The notes beneath the pieces are model-generated. The model was not told the DNA's origin. It saw only the letters and a program-made list of their open reading frames with translations, and ran no database searches. 64,000 nt of DNA from Georgenia satyanarayanai (GTDB lineage: Bacteria; Actinomycetota; Actinomycetes; Actinomycetales; Actinomycetaceae): positions 34,870 through 98,869 of the forward strand of contig NZ_UETB01000014.1 in the NCBI RefSeq assembly GCF_900116375.1, read 5' to 3'. The translations under genes and the position numbers were made by a program. This document shows, one piece after another, positions 1-8,665 of the stretch (the first letter of the stretch is position 1; each line of letters opens with the position of its first letter).

Positions 1-953
1 GCGCCGACCAGCGCGAGCACGAGCAGGGTGAGGAGGGTGCGCCCGATCCACCGCCGCCGACGGGGCGGCTCGGGGTCGTCCTCGTCGGGTGACGGGGAGG
101 TGGGGGAGAGGGCGGCGGCCCGCCCGGCGGCGCCGGAGGTGCCGCGGGTGCCGCGGAGGCGGTCCGTGGCGGCCGCGCCGACCACCTGCGGACCCGAGGC
201 GGGGACGAGACCGGCGGGCAGGTCGTCGGAGTCGAGGAAGTCGGCGACGACGCAGGTGACGTTGTCTGGCCCGCCGCCGCGGAGTGCGAGGTCGATGAGC
301 TCCTCGGCGCAGCGACCGGGGTCGGTCACGCGAACGAGGGTCTCGGCGATGGTCTCGGTGCTGACGACACCGGACAGCCCGTCGGAGCACAGCAGCCAGC
401 GGTCACCGACACGCACCTCGCGGACCGACTCGTCGAGGATGACGTCCCCGTCGGTGTCGCCGAGCACGCGCAGGAGCACCGAGCGCTGCGGGTGGCGCTC
501 GGCCTGCTCGGGGCTCAGCCGTCCCGTCTCGACGAGGTGCTGCACGAAGGTGTGGTCGGTGGTGACCTGCGTGAGCTCGCCGTCCCGCAGGAGGTAGGCG
601 CGGGAGTCGCCGATGTGCACCATGGCGATCTTGTTGCCCGAGCGCAGGAGGGCGATGCAGGTGGTGCCGAGCCCGGCGAGCTCCGGATCGGCCTCTGCTC
701 GCTCCTCGAGGTCGGCGTGGGCGGCGGAGACCGCGTCACGCAGGCTGGGGAGGAGCTCATCCGCGGGCGGGTGGTCGTCGTCGAGGTGGACGAGGTGGGC
801 CAGCGCGACGGAGGAGGCGATGTCGCCGCCGGCCGGCCCGCCCATGCCGTCGGCGAGGACGAGCAGGTAGGGGCCGGCGTAACCGGAGTCCTGGTTGCTC
901 GAGCGCACGAGCCCGACGTCGGAGCGGGCGGCGTAGTTGGCAGTCAGTGGCAT
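1..953 (-). CDS. pstP: PP2C-family Ser/Thr protein phosphatase PstP (C-terminus off the window)
   Basis: 317 codons are visible and the 3' end lies outside the window. The ATG at 953 is 4 bases after the fhaB stop, so the two are co-transcribed. Metal-binding PP2C landmarks appear in order: the DGMGG box near residue 36, GDSR near 117, SDGL near 190 and GGPDNVT near 228. A Pro/Ser/Asp-rich linker follows, then Arg-rich residues and the start of a transmembrane helix at the very edge, as in membrane-anchored mycobacterial PstP with an external C-terminal domain. Family role: removes phosphate from PknA/PknB-type kinases and from FHA or cell-division substrates. The neighbouring FHA genes support the assignment; rodA, pbpA, pknA and pknB would be expected beyond the left edge. 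Confidence 0.93.
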   Translation of the reverse strand, partial: MPLTANYAARSDVGLVRSSNQDSGYAGPYLLVLADGMGGPAGGDIASSVALAHLVHLDDDHPPADELLPSLRDAVSAAHADLEERAEADPELAGLGTTCIALLRSGNKIAMVHIGDSRAYLLRDGELTQVTTDHTFVQHLVETGRLSPEQAERHPQRSVLLRVLGDTDGDVILDESVREVRVGDRWLLCSDGLSGVVSTETIAETLVRVTDPGRCAEELIDLALRGGGPDNVTCVVADFLDSDDLPAGLVPASGPQVVGAAATDRLRGTRGTSGAAGRAAALSPTSPSPDEDDPEPPRRRRWIGRTLLTLLVLALVG

Positions 954-957
954 GGGC

Positions 958-1437
958 TCAGCGCTGCAGCTCGAGGACGGTCTGCCCGACGCGCACGGGA
1001 GTGCCGGCGGTCAGCTGCACGGGCTGGGTCAGGCGCTGGTCACCGACGTAGGTGCCGTTCGTCGAGCCGAGGTCCTCCACCCACCAGGCGCCGTCCTGCG
1101 GGTAGAAGCGGGCGTGCCGCCCGGAGGAGTAGTCGTCGTCGAGGACGAGGGTGGAGCCAGGCGCGCGACCGACGACGACGGCCGAGGGCCCCAGCGGCAT
1201 CGTCGTACCGGTGAGCGGGCCCTGCGTGACGACGAGGCGCGTCGGGGTCGAGCGAGTGGGCCGCCTGGGTGCGGCCGGCGTGGACCGGTTGCCGCGCTGG
1301 GCGTCGCCGCGCGAGCGGCGGCGGGTGATCCTCGTGCCGAAGATGTCGCGGCGCAGCACGGCGAGCGCGCCGAGGACGAGGACCCACAGCAGGAGCAGGT
1401 AGCTCAGGCGCAGGAGGGTCACGGCCAGCTCGGTCAT
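958..1437 (-). CDS. fhaB: FHA-domain membrane protein FhaB (FipA-like)
   Basis: 159 residues. One N-terminal transmembrane helix (about residues 5-27, Leu-rich) is followed by a basic RRDIFGTRITRRR segment, a linker, and a C-terminal FHA domain (about residues 65-155). FHA signatures are visible: GRAPGS, SSGRHARF and LGSTNGTYVG. FHA domains bind phosphothreonine. In mycobacteria FhaB/FipA links PknA/PknB signalling to division at the septum. It sits 2 bases downstream of fhaA and 4 bases upstream of pstP, so the three form one operon. Length and architecture match the family. The start is the ATG at 1437 just after the fhaA stop. Confidence 0.93.
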   Translation of the reverse strand: MTELAVTLLRLSYLLLLWVLVLGALAVLRRDIFGTRITRRRSRGDAQRGNRSTPAAPRRPTRSTPTRLVVTQGPLTGTTMPLGPSAVVVGRAPGSTLVLDDDYSSGRHARFYPQDGAWWVEDLGSTNGTYVGDQRLTQPVQLTAGTPVRVGQTVLELQR

Positions 1438-1439
1438 GG

Positions 1440-2147
1440 TCAGCCACCCTCGTCGTCTGCGGCGCCGTTCCAGAACATGATCCGGGTACGGCCGATCGTG
1501 ATGGTGTTGCCGTCCAGCAGGGTGGCGGCCTGCACCCGGTGCCCCTCGACGAAGGTGCCGTTGGTCGAGCCGAGGTCCGTGGCGACGGTGCCGGCCGGCG
1601 TGACCCGCAGCTCGAGGTGGCGGCGGGAGACGCCGGTGTCGTCGACGACGACGTCCGCCTCGGTTCCGCGGCCCAGCACGGTGACCGGGCCGGTGAGGAG
1701 GTAGCGCTGACCGTCGATGTCGATGATGGGGTGGCGGGTGGAGGCCGCAGTCGACGTCGCGGGTGCGGTGGAGCCGCGACGGGTGGCCGAGGTGACACCG
1801 AGGCGGCCGGTGCTCACGGACTCGTCCGTCTCGAAGTGCACCCGCACCGGGCCGACGAAGGCGTAGTGCTGGGAGTCGGCGTGCGCGGTGGCGGCGGCGA
1901 CCATCTCCTCGGCGAGCGCGTCGGCGCCCCAGTCGTCCACACGCTCACGGTCGGAGGGGCTCAGGCGCACCGTGAACTCGTTGGGCACGACAGTGCGGTC
2001 ACGTGACACGGCGGCGGCGCGGTCGTCCATGTCCCGGCGGATCGCGCTCGCGATCTCGACCGGTTTGACCTCGCTGCGGAACGCCTTGGCGAACACGTTG
2101 TTCACCGCGTTCTCGACCTTCTTCTCGAAGCGATCGAGTGTTCCCAT
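1440..2147 (-). CDS. fhaA: DUF3662 + FHA domain protein FhaA
   Basis: 235 residues from the ATG at 2147, chosen because GGAGGAGGT lies 7 bases upstream and the protein then begins MGTLDRFEKKVENAV, the usual start of this family. Residues 1-115 form the N-terminal DUF3662 domain. A Ser/Thr/Ala-rich linker follows, then a C-terminal FHA domain (about 145-225) with GRGTEADVV, SRRHLEL and LGSTNGTFVEG. In mycobacteria FhaA binds the phosphorylated pseudokinase domain of MviN/MurJ and restrains peptidoglycan synthesis. It is first in the fhaA-fhaB-pstP operon. The tRNA-Leu lies divergently about 170 bases away, an arrangement also seen in mycobacteria. Confidence 0.93.
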   Translation of the reverse strand: MGTLDRFEKKVENAVNNVFAKAFRSEVKPVEIASAIRRDMDDRAAAVSRDRTVVPNEFTVRLSPSDRERVDDWGADALAEEMVAAATAHADSQHYAFVGPVRVHFETDESVSTGRLGVTSATRRGSTAPATSTAASTRHPIIDIDGQRYLLTGPVTVLGRGTEADVVVDDTGVSRRHLELRVTPAGTVATDLGSTNGTFVEGHRVQAATLLDGNTITIGRTRIMFWNGAADDEGG

Positions 2148-2319
2148 CGGTACACCTCCTCCCACGACCCTCATGATCGTAACGATTGTGCATCGCGCCT
2201 GACGCATTCACGGCTCGATGCGGCACCCCAGGGCACCCTGTTGTGAGACGCCTCTCCCTGCGGGCGACGGCGTCGTCCGTCGTCCCGGCCCCGTGCTAAT
2301 CTCGTCCACGCTGTACAAC

Positions 2320-2403
2320 GCGCGAGTGGCGGAATAGGCAGACGCGCACGGTTCAGGTCCGTGTGCCCGAAAGGGCGTGGGGGTTCAACTCCCCCCTCGC
2401 GCA
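2320..2403 (+). tRNA. tRNA-Leu (anticodon CAG)
   Basis: 84-nt class II tRNA. The acceptor stem GCGCGAG (2320-2326) pairs with CTCGCGC (2396-2402). The anticodon stem CACGG/CCGTG encloses loop TTCAGGT with CAG at 2354-2356. The long variable arm is TGCCCGAAAGGGCG, and the T loop GTTCAACTC is stacked on a GGGGG/CCCCC stem. A discriminator A at 2403 is followed by CA rather than CCA, so the tail is probably added after transcription. Confidence 0.97.
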
Positions 2404-2413
2404 CAGCAGGAAG

Positions 2414-2448
2414 CGGCGGGATCCTAGGGCAAGCCTGGGGTCCCGCCG
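2414..2448 (+). terminator. Hairpin terminator after tRNA-Leu
   Basis: The inverted repeat CGGCGGGA (2414-2421) / TCCCGCCG (2441-2448) encloses a partly paired CCTAGG...CCTGGG loop and is followed by TTTC. It begins 11 bases after the tRNA, as expected for its terminator. Confidence 0.75.
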
Positions 2449-2599
2449 TTTCACGTTCCCGTGGTGTGCACGTCGTTGTGCAGACATCCGCCCGGTCGGG
2501 CCATGAAGGCCTGCCCTGAAGGCACGACACGGCGCAGGCCTCGCTACGACCAACACCGCGATCACAGACCTGGGCAGCCTCCGGGCCTCGACCAAGGGT

Positions 2600-2686
2600 G
2601 TGACGAGAGAGGAAGTGGCGACTGTCCTGGGCATCGACGTCCGCACCGTGTCTCGTGCGGTCTCGAGTGGAGAGCTGACCAGGTTG
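2600..2686 (+). pseudogene. Excisionase-type helix-turn-helix fragment
   Basis: From the GTG at 2600 the frame reads TREEVATVLGIDVRTVSRAV followed by SSGELTRL. This fits the HTH_17/excisionase pattern (TxxEVAxxLGVSxRTVxRxIxxGELP). Residues after SGELTRL are not family-like and no stop separates the fragment from the next gene's leader, so it looks like a remnant of about 29 residues. It lies about 200 bases downstream of a tRNA gene, a common integration target. No flanking att repeat was found by eye. It could also be a chance HTH-like frame in GC-rich DNA. Confidence 0.4.
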
Positions 2687-2893
2687 TGTGCGCGCGGGCG
2701 TCATCCCCTCCACAAGAGCGGCGCCCAGGCTCCTCAACGGTCTTGCCCCACTGCCGATCCGCACAGTGGGCGGCGTCACGCTATCGGTGACATCGCACGC
2801 ATAGGGGCAGGCGAGGGTCCGTCTTCACCAGATCGAGCCACCAGGGCTCGACCTGTCAGAAGGGAGCCGGGCAAGGACTCGCCCGGGAACACG

Positions 2894-5533
2894 ATGAAAC
2901 GAACGCGCATGTGGGCGGCCGGTCTGGCCGGTGTCCTGGTCGCCGGAAGCGTGGCGACCCCAGCCATCGGTGCCGCCGAGGCACAGCCCGAGGGCGCCGC
3001 AGTGGCGGTGCTGGAGCAGGAGGACGCAGCCGAGGAGGGCGACGCCGAGCTCGAGGAGGACCAGACGCCCTCCGACACCGAGGTGCCTGAGGCTCCGGAG
3101 CCCGAGGACACCGAGCCGAGCGCCGCGGAGTCCGACACCGAGCCGGCTCCCGCCGACGAGACCGACGCCGAGCCCGACCCGCTCCTCGAGGAGACGGTCG
3201 AGCCGCAGCCTACCGAGGAGCCCGACACCCCGACCGCCGAAGAGCCCGCCGATCCCGGCGAGGAGGAGACCGACACCGGCTCCGGCGACGGGCTGCCCAA
3301 GTACGTGGGCAATGGCCCCGGCAAGGACGACGCCAGCGAGGTCGAGGACACCGAGGAGCTGCCGGACTACTGGCGCGAGGCGTCCCTCCCTGTGCCGCCG
3401 ACCTTCAAGGATCTGCCCGGCACCGAGGACGACACGATCTCCTTCATCCTCCACCACGGGCTGGAGTACCAGGTGAAGGTCGACGACGAGTGGGTGCCCC
3501 TGTACGGCGCCACATGGCGGGCGAGGCAGTTCGCCGAGTACGTCGACGGCAAGGCGACCATCCACATGCGCGTCGTCGTCGCCGAGGGCTTCCGCCCCCA
3601 GCCCGAGTGGGACGAGCAGCGGTCGGAGTGGACGAAGGTCTTCACCGACGCCGAGGAGCTCACCACGGTGGACTTCGTGGCGCCCACCCGCCACGACGCC
3701 CCCGGGCACACAGGCGACGTCGTCATCATCCCCGACGCGCCGGGCCTGCAGTACTACATCGGCACCGGACACGAGCCCGCCGCCCCCGGCACCCACAACG
3801 TCGGCCACTTCTACAACGGCGACCCCGAGTGGATCAGCTACTCGGTGCCCGTGCGCGTGGAGGTCCTGGCGGGCTACGTGCTGAACGGCGACGACGACGG
3901 CCGCGACCTGACCCTCCCGTTCCGCGGGGACGAGTACTCCGAGGACCGCGGGGAGGAGCAGCTCATCGAGTTCGTCAACCCCGAGATCATCGACCTCGAC
4001 GGCACCGAGAACGACGCCGTCGTCATCCCCGACGTCGAGGGGCTGCGCTACCAGATCGGCCACCTTTCCGAGGTCGACCCTGGCACCTACCTCATCGGGG
4101 AGCGGGCCACCGACGACGGTGAGGACCGCTACTCGGTGTTCGTCTCGGCATCCCCGCTCGCGGGGTACTACTTCGACGGAGCCGAGTCCAAGGGCTTCGA
4201 GGCGCGCTTCACCAAGGAGCTCGTCGCCGACCTGCCGAACGTCTCCGCTGTCGACAACCCGGGCCTGGAGACCGACTACCTCATCCTCGGTGAGGCACGC
4301 GGCATCACCTACGTCATCGACGGCGAGGAGTGGCCGGCGGGCACCTATTCCGTCCCGGTGGAGGCGTACACCAGCAACCACGGGACCGCGGTCTTCTACG
4401 AGGTCGACGTCCTCGTGCAGGAGGGGTACGACATCCCCGGCTTCTACGACTTCACCCCGGGCCTGTACGACACCTCCGCCGCCCTCTATCGCCAGGTGCC
4501 CACTCCTGAGCCGGTCGACCCGGGCGACGGCGAAGACCCGGGCGACGGCGACGAGCAGCCTGGCAGCGACGATCCCGTCGTGGTCGACCTGCCCGCCGTC
4601 GAGCGCATCGTCGTCGACGGCGCCGAGGGCTACGCCCTTCCGCAGTTCAGCGGCGGCTTCGACTGGTTCGTCAACGGCACCGACGTCGCAACCCTCGCCG
4701 AGCACGGCTGGGCGAACTTCGTGCCCGCACCCGGCGGCGGCTTCTCCGTCGCGACCACCGGTGGCCTCTACCAGGTGACGACCGAGACCCTCGAGGTCGA
4801 CAGCATCGACGACATCGTCATCGCCGCCCGCGCCCACGACGGGTACACCCTGTCGACCGGCGGGGGAGAGCCGGCCGAGACCGTGTACGTCCACGACTCC
4901 CGCCAGGACGCGGAGATCGCCGCCCCGACCGTGAACGACGGCCCGGGCCGTGAGGACTCCTACACGATCCCCGACGTCCCGGGCCTGGTGTTCCTCGACA
5001 TCGACGAGACCCCCGTGGCTCCGGGCACCTACCCGGTGACCGCTGAGTACGTCGACGGCGTCGCCTCCGAGTGGCTCTTCGCCACGGCGCTGCCTGGCTA
5101 CCGCCTCACCTTCGGCGGCGAGGTCGGCGACTCTGAGCCCGGCGAGGCAGCCATCTTCCACGTCGAGCTCACGTTCACCGACGTCCCCGGCCCGGAGGGC
5201 GGAGACGACGAGGACGAGGAGACCGGTGAGGACGAGGGTTCCACGCCCGGCGACGGGGAAGGCGAGCCCGGCACGCCCGACACCGGTGACAGCAACGACG
5301 GGGGCACCACTCCCGTCGTCATCACCCCCGTGGACGACAGCGACGAGGACACCCCGCCCACCGGTGGCAAGCCCGCTGACGCAGGCGACCCGCCTGGCGC
5401 GCCGAAGGTCGGCGAGACGGACAAGCTCGCCGACACCGGCGCCGGTCAGGCCGGCGCCCTCGCAGCCGTCAGCAGCAGCCTCATCCTGGCCGCGTGGTTG
5501 GTCCTGCGCGGACGCCGCGACCAGGTCATCTGA
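2894..5533 (+). CDS. Large secreted surface protein with repeated modules and LAxTG-type sorting signal
   Basis: 879 residues from the ATG at 2894, where MKRTRMWAAGLAGVLVAGSV starts a typical signal peptide. Residues about 35-150 are extremely Asp/Glu/Pro-rich (wall-spanning linker). From about 170 to 780 there are 5-6 degenerate modules of 75-95 residues. Each has an IPDxxGLxYxI strand, a PGTYxV turn and an AGYxL strand; clear copies start near 274, 374, 460 and 687. A second acidic/Thr-Pro linker precedes KLADTGAGQAG, a hydrophobic stretch and the RGRRDQVI tail. LAxTG is the motif favoured by class E sortases of high-GC actinobacteria. No sortase gene is in the window. The function is unknown, but it is probably a wall-anchored adhesin or structural protein. 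The modules recur in the proteins at 7336 and 30649. Confidence 0.85.
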   Translation: MKRTRMWAAGLAGVLVAGSVATPAIGAAEAQPEGAAVAVLEQEDAAEEGDAELEEDQTPSDTEVPEAPEPEDTEPSAAESDTEPAPADETDAEPDPLLEETVEPQPTEEPDTPTAEEPADPGEEETDTGSGDGLPKYVGNGPGKDDASEVEDTEELPDYWREASLPVPPTFKDLPGTEDDTISFILHHGLEYQVKVDDEWVPLYGATWRARQFAEYVDGKATIHMRVVVAEGFRPQPEWDEQRSEWTKVFTDAEELTTVDFVAPTRHDAPGHTGDVVIIPDAPGLQYYIGTGHEPAAPGTHNVGHFYNGDPEWISYSVPVRVEVLAGYVLNGDDDGRDLTLPFRGDEYSEDRGEEQLIEFVNPEIIDLDGTENDAVVIPDVEGLRYQIGHLSEVDPGTYLIGERATDDGEDRYSVFVSASPLAGYYFDGAESKGFEARFTKELVADLPNVSAVDNPGLETDYLILGEARGITYVIDGEEWPAGTYSVPVEAYTSNHGTAVFYEVDVLVQEGYDIPGFYDFTPGLYDTSAALYRQVPTPEPVDPGDGEDPGDGDEQPGSDDPVVVDLPAVERIVVDGAEGYALPQFSGGFDWFVNGTDVATLAEHGWANFVPAPGGGFSVATTGGLYQVTTETLEVDSIDDIVIAARAHDGYTLSTGGGEPAETVYVHDSRQDAEIAAPTVNDGPGREDSYTIPDVPGLVFLDIDETPVAPGTYPVTAEYVDGVASEWLFATALPGYRLTFGGEVGDSEPGEAAIFHVELTFTDVPGPEGGDDEDEETGEDEGSTPGDGEGEPGTPDTGDSNDGGTTPVVITPVDDSDEDTPPTGGKPADAGDPPGAPKVGETDKLADTGAGQAGALAAVSSSLILAAWLVLRGRRDQVI

Positions 5534-5552
5534 CCGGCAGCTAGCGACACCT

Positions 5553-5584
5553 GGGCCCCTCCGGCACACCAGCCGGAGGGGCCC
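5553..5584 (+). terminator. Strong hairpin terminator
   Basis: The perfect 12-bp inverted repeat GGGCCCCTCCGG / CCGGAGGGGCCC encloses an 8-base loop and is followed by TTCG. It lies 20 bases after the surface-protein stop. Confidence 0.85.
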
Positions 5585-5748
5585 TTCGCTGTGCCCAACC
5601 CGGCACGCCGCACACAGGCGGGGTGTGAGCAACGAGACCCAGGCACGCCACCAGCAGGCTCCCCGGTCGGCGGCCAGTTCGCCGCCACCACCAAGGAGGC
5701 CGGGTCTTCGTTGTCCGTCTCGGCGCGGCCCTCGCTCCTCGCCCTCGG

Positions 5749-6849
5749 TCACCCTGACGACCCGGCACGTCGGGCCTCGTCACCTCCGGCGGTACGGCGC
5801 CCGCGGCGCAGCCCGACCTCGTAGCTCGTGAGGACCACGAGGGTGAGCACGGTGATCGGGATGACGAAGAGGAGCATGACGCTGCTGAACTGTGGCAGGG
5901 CGTCATGGCCGGCGGAGTCGAGCAGGAGGTAGACGACGTAGGCGACGTAGTAGGCCACGAACAGCGCCGCCTCCCAGCGCGCCACGCAGAAGCCGGTGAA
6001 GGCTACGGGCAGCAGGGCGAGGGCGACGGCGATCATCACCGGGAGGTCGAAGCGCACGGCTCCGGGCTCCACCGGGACGCCGCCGGGCGAGAGACCAGCC
6101 GCGATGCCCATGACGGCGCCGATGTTGAAGATGTTGCTCCCCACGACGTTTCCCACCGCCATCTCCACGTTCCCGCGGAGCGCGGCGATGACCGATGTCG
6201 CCAGCTCGGGCAGAGAGGTGCCCACGGCGACGACCGTCAGGCCGATGACGAGCTCGCTGAGGCCGAGGGCGGTGGCGACGTCCGTGGCGCCGACGACGAG
6301 CCACCGCGCCCCGACGACGAGCAGCGCGACACCGACGGCGACGAGGAGAGCGTTCAGCCAGGGGCTCCCCGGGCGGGCCGGCGTGTCGTCGTCAGTGTCG
6401 TGGTTGCTGCCGCGGGTGGCGACGACGCGCCACGCGACGTATCCGACGAGGAGGGCCAGCAGCACGAGGCCGTCGAGCCTGCTCACCGAGCCCCCGAGGC
6501 TGAGGAGGAGGAGCAGCACCGACATCCCGACCATCACCGGGACGTCCTGCCGGATGACCGGGCGGTGCACGGCGACCGGCAGGATCAGGCCGGCCGCGCC
6601 GAGGACGAGCAGGACGTTGGTGATGTTGCTGCCCACGACGTTCCCGACGGCCAGCCCGGGGCTGCCGGACAGGCTCGCGTCCACCGTGACAGCGAGCTCG
6701 GGCGCCGACGTGGCGAAGGAGACCACCGTCAGGCCGACGACCAGCCGGGACATCCCGAAGGAGCGCGCCAGCGCCCCCGCCCCGCGCACGAGCAGCTCGC
6801 CGCCGACGACGAGGACGGCGAACCCACCGAGCAGGAGCAGGACGGTCAC
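5749..6849 (-). CDS. CaCA-family sodium/calcium (cation/Ca2+) antiporter, YrbG-like
   Basis: 366 residues from a GTG at 6849 (VTVLLLLGGFAV). Two homologous halves each carry an alpha-repeat: GLTVVSFATSAPELAV with GNVVGSNITN in the N-half, and GLTVVAVGTSLPELAT with GNVVGSNIFN in the C-half. About ten hydrophobic helices are evident, with a charged central cytoplasmic loop (RGSNHDTDDDTPARPG). Such proteins exchange Ca2+ for Na+ or H+ across the cytoplasmic membrane, and the paired acidic and Asn residues in the alpha-repeats bind the ion. It lies between two related anchored surface proteins but on the opposite strand. The short tail after the last helix is basic (RRGRRTAGGDEARR). Confidence 0.9.
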   Translation of the reverse strand: MTVLLLLGGFAVLVVGGELLVRGAGALARSFGMSRLVVGLTVVSFATSAPELAVTVDASLSGSPGLAVGNVVGSNITNVLLVLGAAGLILPVAVHRPVIRQDVPVMVGMSVLLLLLSLGGSVSRLDGLVLLALLVGYVAWRVVATRGSNHDTDDDTPARPGSPWLNALLVAVGVALLVVGARWLVVGATDVATALGLSELVIGLTVVAVGTSLPELATSVIAALRGNVEMAVGNVVGSNIFNIGAVMGIAAGLSPGGVPVEPGAVRFDLPVMIAVALALLPVAFTGFCVARWEAALFVAYYVAYVVYLLLDSAGHDALPQFSSVMLLFVIPITVLTLVVLTSYEVGLRRGRRTAGGDEARRAGSSG

Positions 6850-7335
6850 CCCGACCAGCCTGCCGCAAGGCGGCGGGATCGACCTGCGGGACGACGCCGC
6901 GCTCCTCGGGACGAGCACGACGACGCACGTCGAGGCCTCAACTCGTGGGACCGGCGACCGATGGACTGGGCACGGGAGTGGATCGGCCACTCGCGGACGG
7001 AGCCGCTGAGGGAGACGGTCGATGAGGCGAGCACGGCTGTACCTGAGGCCGATCGCCGCCGACCCCGACCTCGAGCCACTCCCCACCCGCCGGGAGGTCG
7101 CCCCGGACGGCGATGCCCCCGCCGTTCGTGCGTCGGCCACCGGCAGCGTTCTCCCGGTACCTGCACCGCCACCCCCCGGCGCAGGTCCGGGGCGACGTGG
7201 GGGAAGTGGGCGCGGCGCCCGCGAGGTCCTCGCCCAGCTGCTCGCCGCGACCTCTTGAAGTCGGCCCGAGCCTGCCGATAGGTCCGGTGGGCGCGTCAGC
7301 GCCCCCTTCTGCCTGACGTCCCTGGGGAGCCCGCC
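6850..7335. other. 486-base intergenic region
   Basis: This lies between the divergent CaCA exchanger and the second surface protein. It contains a 78-codon open frame (7022-7258, plus) behind a GAGGGAG sequence; its composition (Pro/Gly/Arg low complexity) gives no family resemblance and I do not call it a gene. A GGGCGC-GTCA-GCGCCC hairpin at 7289-7304 followed by CCTTCT may be a terminator or leader hairpin just ahead of the gene at 7336. Nothing else is recognisable. Confidence 0.4.
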
Positions 7336-8628
7336 GTGATCAGCGCCAGCGCATGGTCGAGCCGATGGGCTGCCGGCACGGCGGCCCTCCTCCTCGCCGG
7401 CGGCAGCGCCCTTCCCGGTGACGACCTCCAGCCGCCGGAGACCGACCCGGCTCCTCCTGTCGGCGCTCCCACCGAGGAGACTCCCGAGCCCGAGGTCCCG
7501 GAGCAGCCCGACCGGGACGACCCCACGGACGGTCCCACGGACGGCGGCCCGGCGGTTCCTCCGGCGGACGGACCGTCCGTGGACGAACCTCCCGCTGAGG
7601 AGCCGCCGCTCGACGAGCTGCCCGTCGAGGAGCCGCCGGCCGAGGACGGCCCGGACGAGGAGCCACCGGCCGAGGACGGCCCGACCGAGGAGGCGCCCGA
7701 GGAGGAGGCGCCCAGCGAGGAGACGGAGCCGGTCGGCCCCGTTCTCGTCGTCGTGCCCGAGCCTGTCCGCGGCGTCGTCGACGGCGCTCCCGGCTACGTC
7801 CTGCCTCTCGGGGACGGAGGCTTCACCTGGCTCGTCGACGGCGTGCGCGTCGACGAGCTCGGCGCCGCCGCTCGGCTCGTCGAGTCGCCCGGCGGAGGTT
7901 GGTACGAGCTCAGCGCCGCCGCTCTCGGCGCGGACGTCGAGCGGCTCGTGCTCGCCGTCGTCGCCGCCCCCGGACACGCGCTGCTCGCGCCGGACGGGAC
8001 GACCTCCCTCGTCCGCGCCGTCCTCGACCCCCGGGCCCCGTCCGCGCTCGTCGCCCCCACCGCGCTCGACGGCGAGGGGCGTGAGGACGCCGTCGTCGTG
8101 CCCGAAGCCACCACCCAGGTGGTGCGCGACGCCGCCGGCGAGGTCCTCGACGCCGGCATCCACCCGGTCACGGCCGAGTACGTCGACGGCGAGGCCACGG
8201 TCACCCTGACCGTCACCGCCGCCGAGGGGCACCGCCTCGAGGTCGGCGGCCTCCCGGTCGAGGCCGTCCCGGGCGCGGGGGGCCCCGTCGAGGTGGTTCT
8301 CGTGCTCACCGACGTGCCACCCGCCACGGCCGAGCCGGCTCCGTCCCCTGAGGAGCCGCCGGCGCCGGCGGTGGCCGAGGCGCCCGCCGAGGTCCCGGCG
8401 CGCGACCCGGCGGAGGAGTCGGGCGGGCATCTCGCGCTCGCCGCACCGCTGGTCACCGTTCCTCCGGCCGCCCCCGAGCCGGCCGCGGAGGACGTGGACG
8501 TGATGGAGCCGGTCGAGGCGCTCGCGGAGCTGCCGGAGTCGGGCCCCGAGGGCCTGGGCCTCATGGTCATGCTCGGCGGTCTCCTGCTCGGCGGCTCGTG
8601 GCTCGCCCTCGGGATGCGCGGGGAGTGA
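7336..8628 (+). CDS. Secreted surface protein paralogous to the protein at 2894, LPxSG-like C-terminal anchor
   Basis: 430 residues from a GTG at 7336, with GGGGAG 6 bases upstream. A signal-peptide-like start (WAAGTAALLLAGGSA) leads into a 100-residue Pro/Glu/Asp linker. A globular part (about 135-320) follows the same order as the C-terminal part of the 2894 protein: VVDGAPGYVLP...GGFTWLVDG, then APGHALL, GREDAVVVP, and the shared phrase HPVTAEYVDGEA (there YPVTAEYVDGVA). After a second Pro/Glu linker comes ELPESGPEG, a Leu/Gly hydrophobic segment and an MRGE tail. This is a sorting-signal layout with Ser where LPxTG has Thr. The gene encodes a probable wall- or membrane-anchored protein of unknown function, derived from the same family as its neighbour. 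Confidence 0.75.
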   Translation: MISASAWSSRWAAGTAALLLAGGSALPGDDLQPPETDPAPPVGAPTEETPEPEVPEQPDRDDPTDGPTDGGPAVPPADGPSVDEPPAEEPPLDELPVEEPPAEDGPDEEPPAEDGPTEEAPEEEAPSEETEPVGPVLVVVPEPVRGVVDGAPGYVLPLGDGGFTWLVDGVRVDELGAAARLVESPGGGWYELSAAALGADVERLVLAVVAAPGHALLAPDGTTSLVRAVLDPRAPSALVAPTALDGEGREDAVVVPEATTQVVRDAAGEVLDAGIHPVTAEYVDGEATVTLTVTAAEGHRLEVGGLPVEAVPGAGGPVEVVLVLTDVPPATAEPAPSPEEPPAPAVAEAPAEVPARDPAEESGGHLALAAPLVTVPPAAPEPAAEDVDVMEPVEALAELPESGPEGLGLMVMLGGLLLGGSWLALGMRGE

Positions 8629-8665
8629 CCCGGCGCAGCCTGCGCGCCGCACCTACGATGGCGTC

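Noticed and set aside
2825..5752. Very long minus-strand open frame opposite the first surface protein
   Set aside because: Rich in Val/Gly/Asp/Leu/Arg repeats with no family resemblance. It is the mirror of a biased plus-strand gene with signal peptide and sorting motif.
7022..7258. 78-codon plus-strand frame behind a GAGGGAG sequence
   Set aside because: Good RBS spacing, but the product is Pro/Arg/Gly low complexity with no recognisable domain; kept only as a remark.
6850..8652. Upstream extension of the CaCA antiporter frame on the minus strand
   Set aside because: Low-complexity Arg/Gly/Ala text opposite the real surface-protein gene. The antiporter proper starts with its first helix at 6849.
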